Source: Stromatinia cepivora
Lineage: Eukaryota > Ascomycota > Leotiomycetes > Helotiales > Sclerotiniaceae
NCBI GenBank assembly: GCA_014898415.1
Contig: RCTD01000010.1
Coordinates: 992,001-1,056,000 of the forward strand
Direction: 5' to 3'
Length of the DNA stretch: 64,000 nucleotides
In this document: in pieces, positions 35,926 to 49,537 of the stretch
How positions within the stretch are numbered: position 1 is the first letter of the stretch
Layout of the letters: each line of letters opens with the position of its first letter
Position numbers and translations under genes: made by a program
The notes under the pieces: model-generated
Seen by the model: the letters and a program-made list of their open reading frames with translations, nothing else
Told to the model about the DNA's origin: nothing
Database searches by the model: none

Positions 35926-36474
35926 AGACATATTAAAAAGCGGCTATGCTTTTCCTTATCTATAAGGATTTTAATTAATTAAAGTATTATAAAGAGAAAC
36001 TTGAAATATACAAAATATTATTAAAATCTAATATATATTTTATTCGAATGAATTATAACTTTATATCGTTTTTTTTATAAATCTAAATAATCCTAATAAA
36101 TACTTTTCTAATATTACTTTTTATACTTTCTTTATAGCTTTTCTAAATTTATTATAATTTATATTATCTTTTGAATAATAATTCGATATACATTTCTTTA
36201 TTCAATTCTATACACTTTCAATAAAATTGAAATTAAAGAAATAAAAAGATTAATTTATTATTTGAATAACTCTTTCAAAAAGAGTTTTATCAATTGTATA
36301 ACTTGAAGATTTATTTTATATAAATATATGATCTAGATATAATTTCATTTATTCATTAATAATAGAAACTATATAGATTTAATAAGATTCAATAATAATA
36401 AAATTCTATTTTTTCTTTCAAAATACTTCAGAACCTTTTTCTACTTTTTTTAAAAAGCATTTTTAGAATATTTA
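35926..36474. mobile_element. unassigned AT-rich RIP-type sequence at the left edge of the block
   Basis: Base composition changes abruptly near 35,925-35,960 from ordinary to very AT-rich with TATA/TAAT-dense sequence, as in the identified transposon remnants to the right. No LTR pair or pol motif was seen. It is probably a degraded repeat, identity unknown. Confidence 0.45.
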
Positions 36475-37586
36475 TGTCACGAATCGTGAACCACAGGAGG
36501 CTAATCACGTGATGCCCCTTATCTCCCATATCAATTAATTGTTACGGGAGCTGCCTCTAGGGTCACATGGAAATGGCTAGAGATCTTTCGAAGTAGTTTA
36601 GACTAGACTTCAAATAAGAATTCAATAAGATTGATAACTAATTATAATTCTTATAATTATAATAATGAAATTAATAATTATTTTTAAGTACAAAACTCTA
36701 TATTATAAAGAAATCCGTTTTCTTATATAAACCTTCCTGTTTTACAAAATCTATAATTCTATCCTATTTGGATCCCTTGAATCTTAAACTTTAAAAACTT
36801 CTGATTCCTTGAATTCTAAACTTCAAAGGCTTTAATGTCCTATTATATAATACTTATTATATAATCCAATATTATTCATCATAATATTATCCCTTTTTTA
36901 GATTAACATTTATCCCAAACGTCTTTATTAATATTCTTTTTTCTATTATAATATATCAATAATTCTTTCAATATATTATTCCAAAATAGTAAAATCTTTA
37001 AATATCAGCAATGTATCCTTCTTTCTGAAACAATCCAGATCTATAATTCCGATAATATATTTTGTTCCAATTGTTCTTGTTATAATTATTATTATATTAT
37101 TTTAAACAATCATTCCTAATATTATAATGAATATATTTATTGTAAAACTTATTGTAATATTATTTAAATTTCGATAAACAATCTTGAAAACCTTTATTTG
37201 GAAGAAGAACATTTTTAATTTGAAAAAGATACTGTTTTTGAGATTGCGATAATTGATCTTATTCGTATTTGTATTCTTGAATTACGATAATAAAAGTTGT
37301 ACAAGTATAATTGTGAGATATTTCATTGTAATCTCAAAACCTTAGATGAACTTGATATTCTTAAAGAAAAGGAAAGATTAGAAAATGAATATATTGAAAA
37401 AGAAAAGGATTTGGTATTTGTCTTTACTATTAGCCTTAACAATAATTCCTTTATTTTCGATTTTTCTTTTTTGGACCCTTCGATCCTGATTTCAATAAAT
37501 TCTCCTTCCTTTTAAGCAAATCCAGATATTATTAATAGAATACTTTCAACTTTTCAGAATAATTAAAATTTGTTTTTGATTCCTAT
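36475..37586. mobile_element. relic element whose end resembles the outer gypsy LTR in the opposite orientation
   Basis: A sudden island of normal composition starts at 36,475 with TGTCACGAATCGTGAACC. About the first 60 bases are homologous to the reverse complement of the right end of the LTR at 37,587-37,868: GAATCGTGAAC, then CAGGAGGCTAAT, then a CACGTGAT versus CACATAAT-type transition. Beyond about 36,540 they diverge. I infer a related LTR family in plus orientation, damaged by RIP, into which the outer gypsy element later inserted. A 72-codon K/E-rich ORF at 37,297-37,515 may be a gag fragment. The right part would lie beyond the window. Confidence 0.5.
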
Positions 37587-37868
37587 TGTGACGCACAAAA
37601 GCCGTAGTAGAGCTGAATAAACAGGGTCAATTATGTTCTTTAAAATCTACAACTGAAGAACTATGGTTTGTAAAGAACAACTAAATATATATACACAAAT
37701 ATCCATTTATGAGCTACAGGATTATATATAAACATTATTAGAATTACCATTTTACTATACTAAATCGTATGATTTATAATATATACGTACAGATGATCAA
37801 CTCATAAATTGATATAGAAGATAAGAGATATCACATAATTAGCCTCCTGTAGTTCACGATTCGTGATA
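37587..37868 (-). repeat. 3' LTR of the outer gypsy element
   Basis: 282 bases. On the plus strand it starts TGTGACGCAC and ends TCGTGATA (probably TCGTGACA before mutation), giving TGT...ACA-like ends. Its first 196 bases align without gaps in length to 63,805-64,000, with differences almost only C/T and G/A. It lies directly beside a polypurine tract, so in element orientation it is the 3' LTR. Confidence 0.87.
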
Positions 37869-37883
37869 CTACCCCCCCCTTCG
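37869..37883 (-). other. polypurine tract and pol end of the outer gypsy element
   Basis: On the minus strand a G-rich run (CGAAGGGGGGGG then TAG) directly abuts the LTR, the expected second-strand primer. Reading upstream of it on the minus strand gives a pol-like C-terminus (RSETLEGELFRRGG), unusually free of RIP damage. Confidence 0.8.
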
Positions 37884-39549
37884 GAAAAGCTCGCCCTCAA
37901 GCGTTTCACTCCTCTGTTCCATTACTATTTCATCGGAAACCAGGTTTTGTAAAGGTTCATAAGCTTTAAATCAATTAGATTGATCATTTTGATTGATTTA
38001 ATCAATTTAATGGAAATTGATCAAATTGATCAAATTAATCAACCAAATTGACCAAATCGTTCATTAATTGGTTAAATTAATATTGATTTGTATTCTCCTT
38101 AATTTGAAGGATCTCTGAAAGGAAAAAGCTTTAATAGAAAAGGGAAGGAGATTGAATTATAATATAATAATAATGGATGATTAATATAATCAATTCCGAA
38201 ATCGACCAAGTTAATCGATCAAATTGACTAAATCAATTAAATTGAACGAAATCGATAAGGGTGACATTATATTTCGTTCTTATCATATTCAAGCTTCCTT
38301 TTGTATGATTTTTGAAATAATTATAAATATAAGTTTTTGAAATATATTGCCTTTGTATTGTTTTGGTGGTAGCAGTTCGTCTATTATATAAAACTCAGGT
38401 TATATATATATATAATTAAATTCTTTTTAATTTATATGGGTTTTCGATTCTTTCACGATCGTATATATATACATTATTATAAAATCATAATATTTAATCT
38501 ATTATATTAAAGAACACTTTTCTTTCCCTTAATTTTATAGATGAATCATTATTTATATAATTATAATTATCCTCTTTGCTTTTATAAAGCTTTATTCAAT
38601 CAATTAATCGATTAGGAGGACCAGGCAATATTGAATTGGCCAAATGAAAATCGCACAAAAAATGTAATGATATTTTAAAATCGAAAACAGGATACCAAAT
38701 AAAATCAATATCATTATTAAATTACAAAACTTTATATAATAGAGTTTTTTATACTTTCTTTATTATTAGAATCTTCTCCACTTTTCATTCCGAATTACTA
38801 ATTATATTAATAAATAAAGATAATTCGAATATCTGATTAAAAAGAGGATCATTATATACCTTATATAATCGATCTGGAAGGAAAACAAAATGAATTTTCA
38901 TTATAATTAAAAGTTCGAGTTTGAAAAAGCTTCTAGATCGACCAATAATCTTGAATCTTCTTTAAATTAAAAAATCCAACTTCTTGAATAATCTTTAGAT
39001 AAAGTAATTCTTTATATTGAACCATATATAATCTCCGATATCGAAATCGATCTTACACCAATAAGCATTTATAGATTTCGACATTTTGATTTGGGTATAT
39101 AATAAATCTTCTTTCGTTCGCATAAAAACTAATCTATTATGTTCTATATATATATAGATATTATATATATTCATATCATCTGTTGGCTTACTAGCGTCTT
39201 CCTTTCATTCCTATACACATTTTGATATATATTTGTATAGAATTTCGTAGAGTATAAATCCTCCTAAAAAATTATATAGAAAAATAAATTGTGCGTAATC
39301 CATCATAAATAGGAATTCTAACTAATCGTTTTGATAATAATTAACAAATAATCTTAACCATTACTAAAGGTATTAATTATAGATTTTAGTTTGACCATCG
39401 ATTTGGGGATAATAAGTAATGGATAATTTGAAATCGATTCCTAGGATTTGATTGAATTCCTTTTAGAATTGTAATATAAATTAGAGGCTACAATTTAATA
39501 CTATAATATTAAAGGGACTATAATATCGATATATATAATAGAAATATAA
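37884..39549 (-). pseudogene. outer gypsy pol remnant: integrase C-terminal part
   Basis: Continues the integrase frame interrupted at 59,043. Just inside this segment the minus strand encodes ILGIDFKLSITYYPQIDGQT, the conserved stretch after the second catalytic Asp of gypsy integrases, then an NYYQND-type segment with stops at Gln/Trp positions. The rest is heavily mutated. Many TAA/TAG stops show that it is not functional. Confidence 0.8.
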
Positions 39550-39841
39550 TGTGAGAAAGTTGGGATATCAAGGCCTAACATGTAGCTAGTTCGTAGTTAT
39601 ATGATTATATGACTCTTTGTAGTTAGATATAAGAGAGGGCTCTGTTCTCTTTTCCTTGAAAGAATTTAATTGTTTTTCTATTAGTCTTTTTGTATCCCAT
39701 TTGTGTACAATCCAAATCATTGTCTAAATTTATTAGTTTTATTATTTGAAGTTTCTATAATATAATTTGATTAATTCCAATTCCTATTTTTTTTTGCAAT
39801 ATATTATTAGGATATATATATCTCGATCTATCTTTTTTATA
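39550..39841 (+). repeat. 5' LTR of the inner gypsy element
   Basis: 292 bases beginning TGTGAGAAAGTTGGGATATC, equal in length to the copy at 58,751. Its left half keeps G and C that the other copy has lost; its right half is the more damaged. Confidence 0.9.
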
Positions 39842-39866
39842 ATAATAATCTATACAGGGATTCGAA
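39842..39866 (+). other. possible primer-binding site of the inner gypsy element
   Basis: GGGATTCGAA at 39,857-39,866 is complementary to the T-arm consensus of tRNAs (TTCGAATCCC), at about the distance from the LTR end expected if a tRNA 3' end pairs from 2 nt after the LTR. The TGG expected at the start of such a site is not present, so this is tentative. Confidence 0.25.
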
Positions 39867-41581
39867 TTGTATAATTTATATTGTATAAATATATCTATAA
39901 GGAAATTATGATTGAAAAGGAAGTAGAATTAATAGTTTATAGATAGAGGGATGGGATTGATCCTGAAAGGATAACTTTTTCAAAAATATGGGATTGTTAA
40001 ATTTTGAATGAGAAAGTTTTGATCATCGAAGTTCCCTTACTCATACTTATCTATTATATCGAAAATAAATCATTTTTTAATAGAATCATTATTTTATTTT
40101 TCATTTTGAAAGGAACATATCGATAAAGGTTTTACTCAGGGATACAGTTAGTAATATTAAGAATATATTAGAACTCCAAATACAATGGAGTCCTTATTTG
40201 TAAACGAGTCATTTATTTCTATGAACAAGAAAACTTCAATCCCGAGAATGATTTTGATTGAATATGATCAATTATATTAAAGGATCTTGAATGTTTTATA
40301 TATTTTTAAAGCTATTTGAATATTTAAATGTGTATTAGAATAATAAAAAGGATTGGGTATAATATGCTAAATTATTATTTTTAATATTGGTAATCAAAAA
40401 TTTAAGATATATTTTAAAAAAACTCTTAGTTGAAAGATTTGAGATTTATATATTCCTTTGGAAGAAGGAAAACTTTGGGAAGGATTATATATACTTTTCT
40501 TTTTCTTTTGGAGATTTATTAAAGGAAAATTATAAATATTGAAAGCTATCGAGAATCAAATATTGAATTAGATTTTAATAAATCGGATATTTTTTAATCA
40601 AATTATAATAATATAATAGATAATTTTGATTTGTTTATGAAATTGAATCTCCTGTAAAATGTTTCTTAAAGATCAAAGAATAATATTATTGCTTTAATTG
40701 TCGATCCTTTTGAATCCATCGAAGAATTTTCTATTAATAATAACGGAAATCTTATTAAAAAAGAAAAAAAAAACAAAGAAAACCAAAAAAGAAAAAGAAA
40801 TAAATTAATAATAATAAAACTTATCAAAAATTCTATTTGCTATTTGTATTAAGGATTATATATATATATTCCTTATTATATTGTATACTAAAAATATTGT
40901 TGCCCTTATTTTCAATGGGATTGATATATCTGATTTCCTTATAATTTGGGATATCTTATAAATTGATTATAATATATCCGATAAGGAAATATGAATTCGA
41001 TTTTCTTGATATTATGATTATACCATTACTATCCAAATCAAATTTATACTGGAATACAACCTTATTAGATATAATTGAAAAAAAAAATTGAGATCAATAT
41101 TACTCCGATATTTTTGCGATTATAATATTCAGCAAATAATAGGTATTCAAGATTTTCTTGATCAATTTATTGATAATTAGTATAACAAAAATGAAGGGGA
41201 TTATAATATAAATTCAATAATAATGAAGGATTATATTATCAAATTTATATTTTCGGTTATTCAATTTATTGATAATCATATAATTATCGAATTCAAAACT
41301 GAAAAGATATTCCTATATAACCTATATACCCAAATAAAAAAGAAGATTATTAGACAGTTCAAAGTTGACCTCGATAATTCTGTTTTTATGAATTTCAAAA
41401 AAATGATAAACGAAATCTATAAATAATACTTTTCTAAGGATTCTATCATCTGAATTTACAAAAGATTTAAATCTTATTAGATTATTGTTTTCCAAATTGT
41501 ATATAAATATATAAAAACTCTATTTATCTCCAATATCAATATAAAATCTTATTCTTAAGAATGGAAAATAAAAAATACTAT

Positions 41582-41890
41582 TATCACGGGATAGTATGAT
41601 TACAGAGCACTTTCAGGGATCGGGGAATAAATGGTACATATGATTGGTAGAGTAAAAGAATTGAATGATTTGCCCTTGATTATATAAATTAAGAGCTATA
41701 TATATAGAATAAATAAATGATTATTTAACCGATATATACCTTAATTAAGCTAGATCTTTGTTTATTAGGATATCAGGATCACCTTATCAATTGATAGATT
41801 AATAAAGGTTAATAGATCCTTCATTTTGATTGGAAAGTATATACTTTGATTTTTTATAGGATACAAGGGATTATAAGGTTTTTTATAATA
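41582..41890 (-). repeat. 3' LTR of the copia element
   Basis: 309 bases, beginning TATCACGGGATAG and ending TTTTTTATAATA on the plus strand. The copy at 49,538 ends CTTTCCGTGACA, so the original ends were TGTCACGG...CCGTGACA. Here the left half is the better preserved. Confidence 0.9.
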
Positions 41891-43900
41891 TATCCCTCAA
41901 ATCAAAAAGCGATTTAAAACAAATGGAAAGATATAAAAAGTAGCAATTTATATAATTCATGAATAAATATACAAGGCAATTATAGATAAATGTCAATAAA
42001 AAAGTGGTATAATATATAAATCTGAAATAATCTTGGTATTTTTGAAATAAAAAAGAATTTGATTATATATAAATCGCAAATTTCTTTTGATATTCGGCTT
42101 GTTATTTGCGATATTCTTCGAAATCAAGATTTTGAATAATAAAAAGAAAGTTTTCTGTTAGGAGAATACAAATGAATAATCGATCCTGTGATATAGTAAT
42201 TGAGAATGTATATAATTGTTAAATTATAGTATATTGATTGCAATAGTAAAATAAAATGAATGAATTTTTAAAGATATATAAATCCCTTTTTTGTATTTTT
42301 ATTTTTGTTTTTAATTAAGTTTTTATTGATTATTATTATATTTAAGATTTTGGGGTTTAAAAAGATTAAATAAGTGAATCTCAATTATACTAAGCAAATA
42401 ATGATTGAAAAGAAAGTTTTAAGAGAATCGAATATAAAAGAAGATTCTAATATTTCTTTAAAGGATTAATAAATCGAGTAGAAAGAATTAATAAGTCCAA
42501 TATAGATAATGAATCAAAATATCGATCTCTGGAAGTATAGTTTAACTAAATCTACTTTTAGAATAATATACAATCATTTATTTCAGAAACCATTCCCTTT
42601 TATTAAAGGAATTGTTGTTCATTATAATCAATTATCTATTATAAATTCAAATAGTAATTTGAAGATAGATTTCATTCTTGAATTCTATTATATAATTGAA
42701 AGGTTTTATTAATCCTATATTTGTAATTGTTGAAGTAAGAATTATTTGATGAAAAAAAGAAAAGAAGAAGGATTTCTTTATTTAATGATAACAATTCATT
42801 CGATCCTTTGATACTGGATTTTTTGGATGATGAATTAAATAAAGAAGAGAGAGAAAAAAGATCATTGAAAATTGCTGGTTTTCTAATTAAAACAAAAGAT
42901 AAAAAGAATTATAAAAAAAGGAACAATTATTTATATATTCGATATATAAAATCGTTGATTATTGGAAGATATAATTTCTATAATGAATACTTTGTTGATT
43001 CTTCCAAGTCAAATAATCATCGGTATTGGAATTGTGATATTCATTTATATGCTTTTTTACCAACTTTTCTTTATCCTTTAGCAGATTATTATATCATCGT
43101 TTATTAATAAAATTCAAAAATAAATTCTTTATTTATCTTTTATCTTTATAATATATTGATCATTAATTGTATAATTCAAATAGGGATATAAAATTATAAT
43201 GAAAATAATATTAAAGATCGAGAAGAAGAAAGAAATTGTTTTTTTATCTTTGTATTATTGTTTTCTTTTTTTTCGTTATATTATTTATTAGAATCCTTGA
43301 AAAACCGAATAAAAGAAGTATATTATGATTTCGGGGAATGATAATAAGGATAAGAAAGAAAGAATAATAAAAAAGAAAAGGAGAAAAAAGCAGATGGTAT
43401 ATTCAAAGAAAAAGGAAAGGAGGAATAGTCCTTTGATTCCTATAATATTAATAATACTAATAATTCTGATTGCTTTAATTATTCTTTATTTCTTAATTGT
43501 TATAGATAATTCAAAAGCTTTTTTATTTGAATTTTAAATGATTGAATTTAAAAAGAAATTTATCCTTCTTCAAGGATAGAAAAGTAAAGAGCAGAGAAAT
43601 GATTAGCTTTGATTGTTCTTTGTTTTCTAATAGATATAAAATATACAAATTGGAATATATTATAGAAAAATATAATGATCTAGAATACTAAATAGAATTT
43701 ATTTCATTTACATCAAAAAGAAGAATTACAAGTTTCAGATTATTATTATCCAAACTTTATGATCCAGATTGTTATTATTCAAACTTTATGATCCTGTTAT
43801 TTATATTTTGTAGATTAAGGAGAGATCGGAAATGTTCGAATTTTTGTCTTGTAAGGTTCTTAATGAACCCATCAATAATCATATTAATGATCGATAGATA
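41891..43900. other. copia 3' internal region with antisense ORFs of uncertain meaning
   Basis: Between the copia RNase H remnant and its 3' LTR. The plus strand (antisense to the element) carries ORFs of 99 codons (42,808-43,107, Lys/Glu-rich start) and 70 codons (43,325-43,537, a very basic start followed by a hydrophobic helix). They are in different frames and not recognised. In sequence this AT-rich, Lys and Ile codons arise easily, so coding status is open. Confidence 0.3.
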
Positions 43901-44319
43901 GATTATATAAAAATTCTCTTTTGAATATTCTTAATATAACCATATATTTTAGATATCTATATAATATAGTTTCATAATGATCCATTTGTTCTTATTAATT
44001 ATCAATCTAATTATTTATTGATTATCGCAGAAAATTGTTATAGATTCTTTTATTATTAAATCAATCTTTTTTAAAAAATATAGGGTTGTTATAATTTCTT
44101 TTGATATATATTCGATTCCGAAAAGCTTTATTTCAATAATCAAAATAATTATAGTATCTTACTTGAACACTTTTTATACAATTAAACCATCAAAAAGGGA
44201 TATAATATACCCTTAAAATGATCGACGAATATTTGAATCATTTATAAAAAAGTGTTTGAAAAAACGAAAAGTTATAATATTTGATCACCGCTATATTGGA
44301 TTGCAAGATACCTTGTATT

Positions 44320-47300
44320 TCATAGATATTGTAAATAGTGATCAACAGCTTTTATATAATCACTCGATGAATTGATCAAATAATAATTCAATTGTAAAGC
44401 AACGAATAATACATCCGCTTTTATAATGATTGCAATATATAATACTGAATCCATTTTCTCTTGATATATTTTTATAATATATATAGGAACTTGATCTTGA
44501 TTTTTTCGAAATACCATTATCAAAAGCGATATATTTGCTATCCTATTTGTTGTTTTGAATTTCTTAATAATCTTTTTAATATATATATTATAGATTAATT
44601 ATAACTTTTTTTTAAATTAATTATAAAGTATATATATACCTAGAAACTATTTAGTATTTTCTAGATCTTGTAGCTCATATATAGCTTTGATTCCTTTAGT
44701 GATCTTTGTGATAATTGATTCGTTTTTCTTATAATAAATGATCTGAATGTTGTTTATGAAGAAAAGAATTATAATGATATATTCTGGATTAATATATAAA
44801 TATGGTTCCTTTTTGTATTATACTAATCCTAGTTTCTTGAGTGTCCGAATAAAATCCCTAAATTATATAATTAGGGAATTTTATAGATCATATAAAGCTT
44901 GATCGATTATAACATTTTTATTTAGGATTTTATATCTATTAAATAAATAATATATAATTAAGATATTGAAAGGATTATATAGAGTATTGATAAAGATATT
45001 GATTATATTGTATTGTTTTGTTTCGAGATTGTATTTAACGATAATTGTTATTATAATTCAGAATGATTGATCTGTTAATATAATAGTATAAATAATCTCA
45101 ATAATACTCTTAGTTTGAAAATCTCTTTGTATTATTAAATATAAATAACAATGAATAATTAAACCTTGATTATTATATTTATATATAAACATTTATTGAA
45201 GGGAGATCGGTTTTGAAAATTCCGATTCAGAATCGATTTTATATTAGATTTTCCTAATCTTAAAGTTATTAATCTTAAGATCGTAATTCTATTTGAATCA
45301 ATATTCTATTTGATAATCTTTTAATTAATAATAAAAACAAGGTAATTTTAGAATTGCAAATATATAAATTCGAGGAAATGGTATTGTTTGTAATCTATTG
45401 ATTATAGATCAAATGGAAGATAGTAATGGTTTTGTTTCAATTCCAATGATAATTATATTATAAATTATTACAAATTGAGAATACTCCTTTATATCGTTCA
45501 TTCTTTATTGATCAAATCAGAATATAAAATAAAAGTTGTTTAAACAAAATAAACTTATTGAATCTGTCCTTTGAGATATAACAATTCCTATATAGGATTC
45601 AGTATTGGGATTGTTCCCTTAATAATATTATTGTATATATAATTGCCTTTATATATATACTAATTATTCTGGGATATAAGAATTAAATGACTCCCGAAAA
45701 AAAGATAACTCCGAATAATAATTGTATAATTGAAACTCAAACGGATTGATCTGAACCCTGGGTATTTCAATCCTTATAATACAAATTCTTTTAAATATCT
45801 ATTCGAAATTATAAATCTGCGAATCCTTTATAAATCGATCAAATGAATATATAAGGTATAATAGTTTTTATAATAATTGGATTTCTTTTATAGAATATTT
45901 TGATTGATTATTCTAATATATATACTTCCTTTTGGAATATTGAAATTGATTGATTGAAATAATCTCTGGATTATTTTTGTATATACCATAAAGAACTTCA
46001 ATAATACAATCAATAAGTTTATATTCTATACTCTTTATATCAATATATTCAATAAAATTAGGATCTATATTATTATTATAAATATTTTTTTGAATAATAC
46101 TAATATCTTTATTCATAAAATATGGTTGCTTTTTAATAAAAGAATCGATTTCTTTAATTTCTTTAATAGAAGAATTGATCGATATTTATATATTTTCATT
46201 ATATACCTTATCCTTATTATCTAAAGAATTAAATAAATTAAATAATCCTAAATCGATTTCTTTATTCCCATTATCATCCTTTAGATTTGTATTTTCCCCC
46301 AAGATTAATTCGTTTATAAACAATAGATCTGAAATATATTTAATAAATAAATCAAAGACTTTTCAATTTATAAAAATAAATAAATAAATAAAGTCTTTAT
46401 AATTATCCTTGTTTTGAATAATTGTTTTATTTATTTCGATATAATCTTATAGATCAAGAACTCTAATAAATTGTTTAAACTTTTTTGTAATATAAATATC
46501 GATTATTCAATTGATAAAATTTATATAATAAATGAATTCTTTATTGAATATTATATTTCGAATAATAATAACTTTATCAAATTTAGATATCTATATATAA
46601 TAGATCAATATATCTGGGATATAATTTATTAAATATTCAATATATATTTGAAGATTGATTTTATATTATTTCCTATTAATTTCAGTTTCTTTGTTTTTAT
46701 TCAAAGAGTAAGTTCAATATCTATATTTATAGATTCTATTTCAATTGGAATAAAGATTATTAGATATTTTCTTTACAAATAAAGAATTATTTTTATGAAA
46801 GTAATTATAAAACCATATATCGAACACTTTATTAAACGATTTGAAGGATTTGGTTTTTAAAGGATTTATATTATATAAATAAATAACAATTTGTATTATT
46901 TTTATTTATAATTTGTTTAGTAAATCTATTATAATCCATATTTTTATTTGTTTTATAATTATTTCTTATTTTATATATTTTGATCCTTTATTAAATTCAT
47001 ATATATAAAATAAAAATAATTCAAATTCGATACTTTTTTGCTTGATTTATTTCTCAAATAATATTGTTCTTATAATTCCAATAACAAATATATCATTATT
47101 CTATTTGATTATTACAATTGTTAAATTATATTTATAATAAATCTAGATTATAAAACTTTAAATAATTGTAAATACTTTATTATATGTTTTATAGTAGATT
47201 GGATATGAAAAGATCTTGCTATAGTATATTTCTTTGATCAATAGAAGTTATAATACATTATTATATCCTTTATCGAAATCAAAAAGATTCTATTAGATTT

Positions 47301-48111
47301 TATAAAAGGATTGAGATAACTAATGATTATTTGGAATGTAAGAAATGATTTGCTTTATATAAATATAAATATAATCAATATAATTAAAACAAATAATACC
47401 TTTTATTTTAACGTTTTATATTACAAATATTAAATATTTAAGAACTTCCTTTCCCAAATACCTGAAATATTTATACTATATTTCATTTGTATCTTCTTTT
47501 AGGAAAGATGAATTATAAGAACAATAAAATGCTTTATTTATTTTTCTGTTTATTATTAAATATATTATAAAAGGGTTGCTTATAAGAATAAATATAAGAA
47601 TATTCGAATAAATAGAAAATGATTTGTATTTTAAGAATATAAGATTTTCAATATAAATATATTAAATAATTATTATATTATTTATATGATCTTTTTTATA
47701 AAGAGTATAATTATATTCTAAGAATTATAGATTAACTTTCTTTAATCGAGTTTCCGAAACGATATTGATATAAAAACCAGGGATGAATACTATATTATTC
47801 AAAATCAGATTACTATTAAGATAATCTTCTTTCTTAATAATCCTTTTAATAATATAAACCCTATATTTTAAGATTTAAAAGTTAGAAATACTTGTTTTTA
47901 TAAGATCATTAAGATCGAATGATCGATATCGATGATTATCCAATAAAGATATATTGTTCACGATATATATAGTATTATAATTATCGAGCAAGATATTATT
48001 AAATAAATGATATACTTTTATTATTATAAAATATATCCCTAATTGATTATATCGAATATCCAAGATAGTAATATTAATTGAAGATCCTAAAGAATCAATA
48101 GAATTTTTCAT
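44320..48111 (-). pseudogene. copia pol remnant (protease end to reverse transcriptase/RNase H)
   Basis: The 78-codon stretch at 48,111-47,875 (YIVNNISLLDNHRYRSFDL) and its continuation to IPGFYINIVSE match the protease-to-integrase linker of copia polyproteins. Integrase and the reverse transcriptase core lie in the poorly readable middle (a 67-codon ORF at 46,116-45,913 falls here). The 44,523-44,320 segment matches the end of reverse transcriptase. Numerous stops and probable frameshifts make it non-functional. Confidence 0.8.
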
Positions 48112-49537
48112 TTATTTTTTTTTGATTTAATCAGAATGAAATTGCTTTTATAAATATAATCTTGTTCGATCCTTAATTGTTTATAATTTATTTTCATTGA
48201 ATATCCTTTTGAACGATAGATTAATCCTTTCAATAAATATTAACTTTATGGCTTTGTAATTATAAATAATGTAATTATAATCAATTCCATTATTCCATTT
48301 AGATTCGATTCTACAAAGATATTCCTAGATCTTTTTAATCCTTTAATTGTTTTTAGAATTGATACTCTTTTTATTTTTCTTAAACTTTTTATTATTTTGA
48401 AAAAAGGTAAATATAGAATATATTTCTTTTTTAACTTTTAAGGAAATAGAATTCTAAAAGATTAATTTTCCAAAAATATCTCTGAATTATTTGAATAAAA
48501 AATTAGATAATCTGAATTGATTGTTTATTTCGATTTGTATAATTATAGTATTTGTTTAGATTGAGAGTATTCTAATATCAATAGTTTGTAGAAAAGTATT
48601 GATAATAATTTCATTTTATACTTTAATAATTTTATATATAAAAGCTTTAATATAGACTATAATCCAATCCCTATACCATTTGATAGGATCGATTCTGCCA
48701 AACAAGATTTGCATTAAAATAAACTAGTATTCTTGTAATATTACAAACTTAATAATAATTATTATAAATACAAGCTTCTTTTTGAATATATTAATGATCA
48801 TTTTAAATAAAAGAATTATAATACTCTAATTAAGAATAGATAGTTCTATAAAATATATTTAATCAATTGACGATTCGATCTATTCATAAATATCCCAAAA
48901 AACTTTGTAATTCTGTATATATTTTTATTATCGATATTAATATTTCAATTGGAGAAAGATAAATTCGGAAAAGATTTCTTGAAAAGTGATTAAAAATAAA
49001 GCAATAAATTTATTAGAAATAAATCCCAATATATTACCATCAAAATCTTTCATCTTTATATCTCCATTAATATCTTTTCTAGATTAAATCACCACGAAAT
49101 ATTCCAAGAATTCCTTTTGGTATTGAATTTGTTTCTCTTAATTATATTTGATTTGGAAATCGATAATAGAAGGTAAAACAGATAATTTGATTAAGAACCA
49201 ATCGATCTAAATATAAATAAATTCATTTATTAAATCGAAATTTGGAATAAATATAATTGATATAAAAACAAACAAATCATTTTCTAGATTAATTGAATCC
49301 CAGATTCCTTGAACTTGATACTTATTTTTCAAGCATAAATATTATTCTAATCATTGAATATGGATTGTAAAAAGAAGATCGTTTTGATCTTTTATTATAT
49401 TAAATAAAAATAATTGAATTAATATGAATATTGAATTATAGATAAAATAGGAATGATATTTTAAGAATGATCTCTTGAATATTTAATAATCATTGGATAG
49501 GAAATTATATAGATTTAAAAATTATCAGGCTTATAAT
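48112..49537 (-). pseudogene. copia 5' internal region (expected gag), unreadable
   Basis: By position this should hold the leader and gag of the minus-strand copia element. The sequence is densely mutated, and I could not recognise a gag motif or zinc knuckle. No long open frame remains. Confidence 0.4.

Noticed and set aside
36475..37868. Reading 36,475-37,868 as a 1.4 kb DNA transposon with about 30-bp terminal inverted repeats
   Set aside because: The right half (37,587-37,868) recurs in direct orientation at 63,805 next to a gypsy polypurine tract, so it is an LTR; the inverted match is better explained by a related LTR in opposite orientation.
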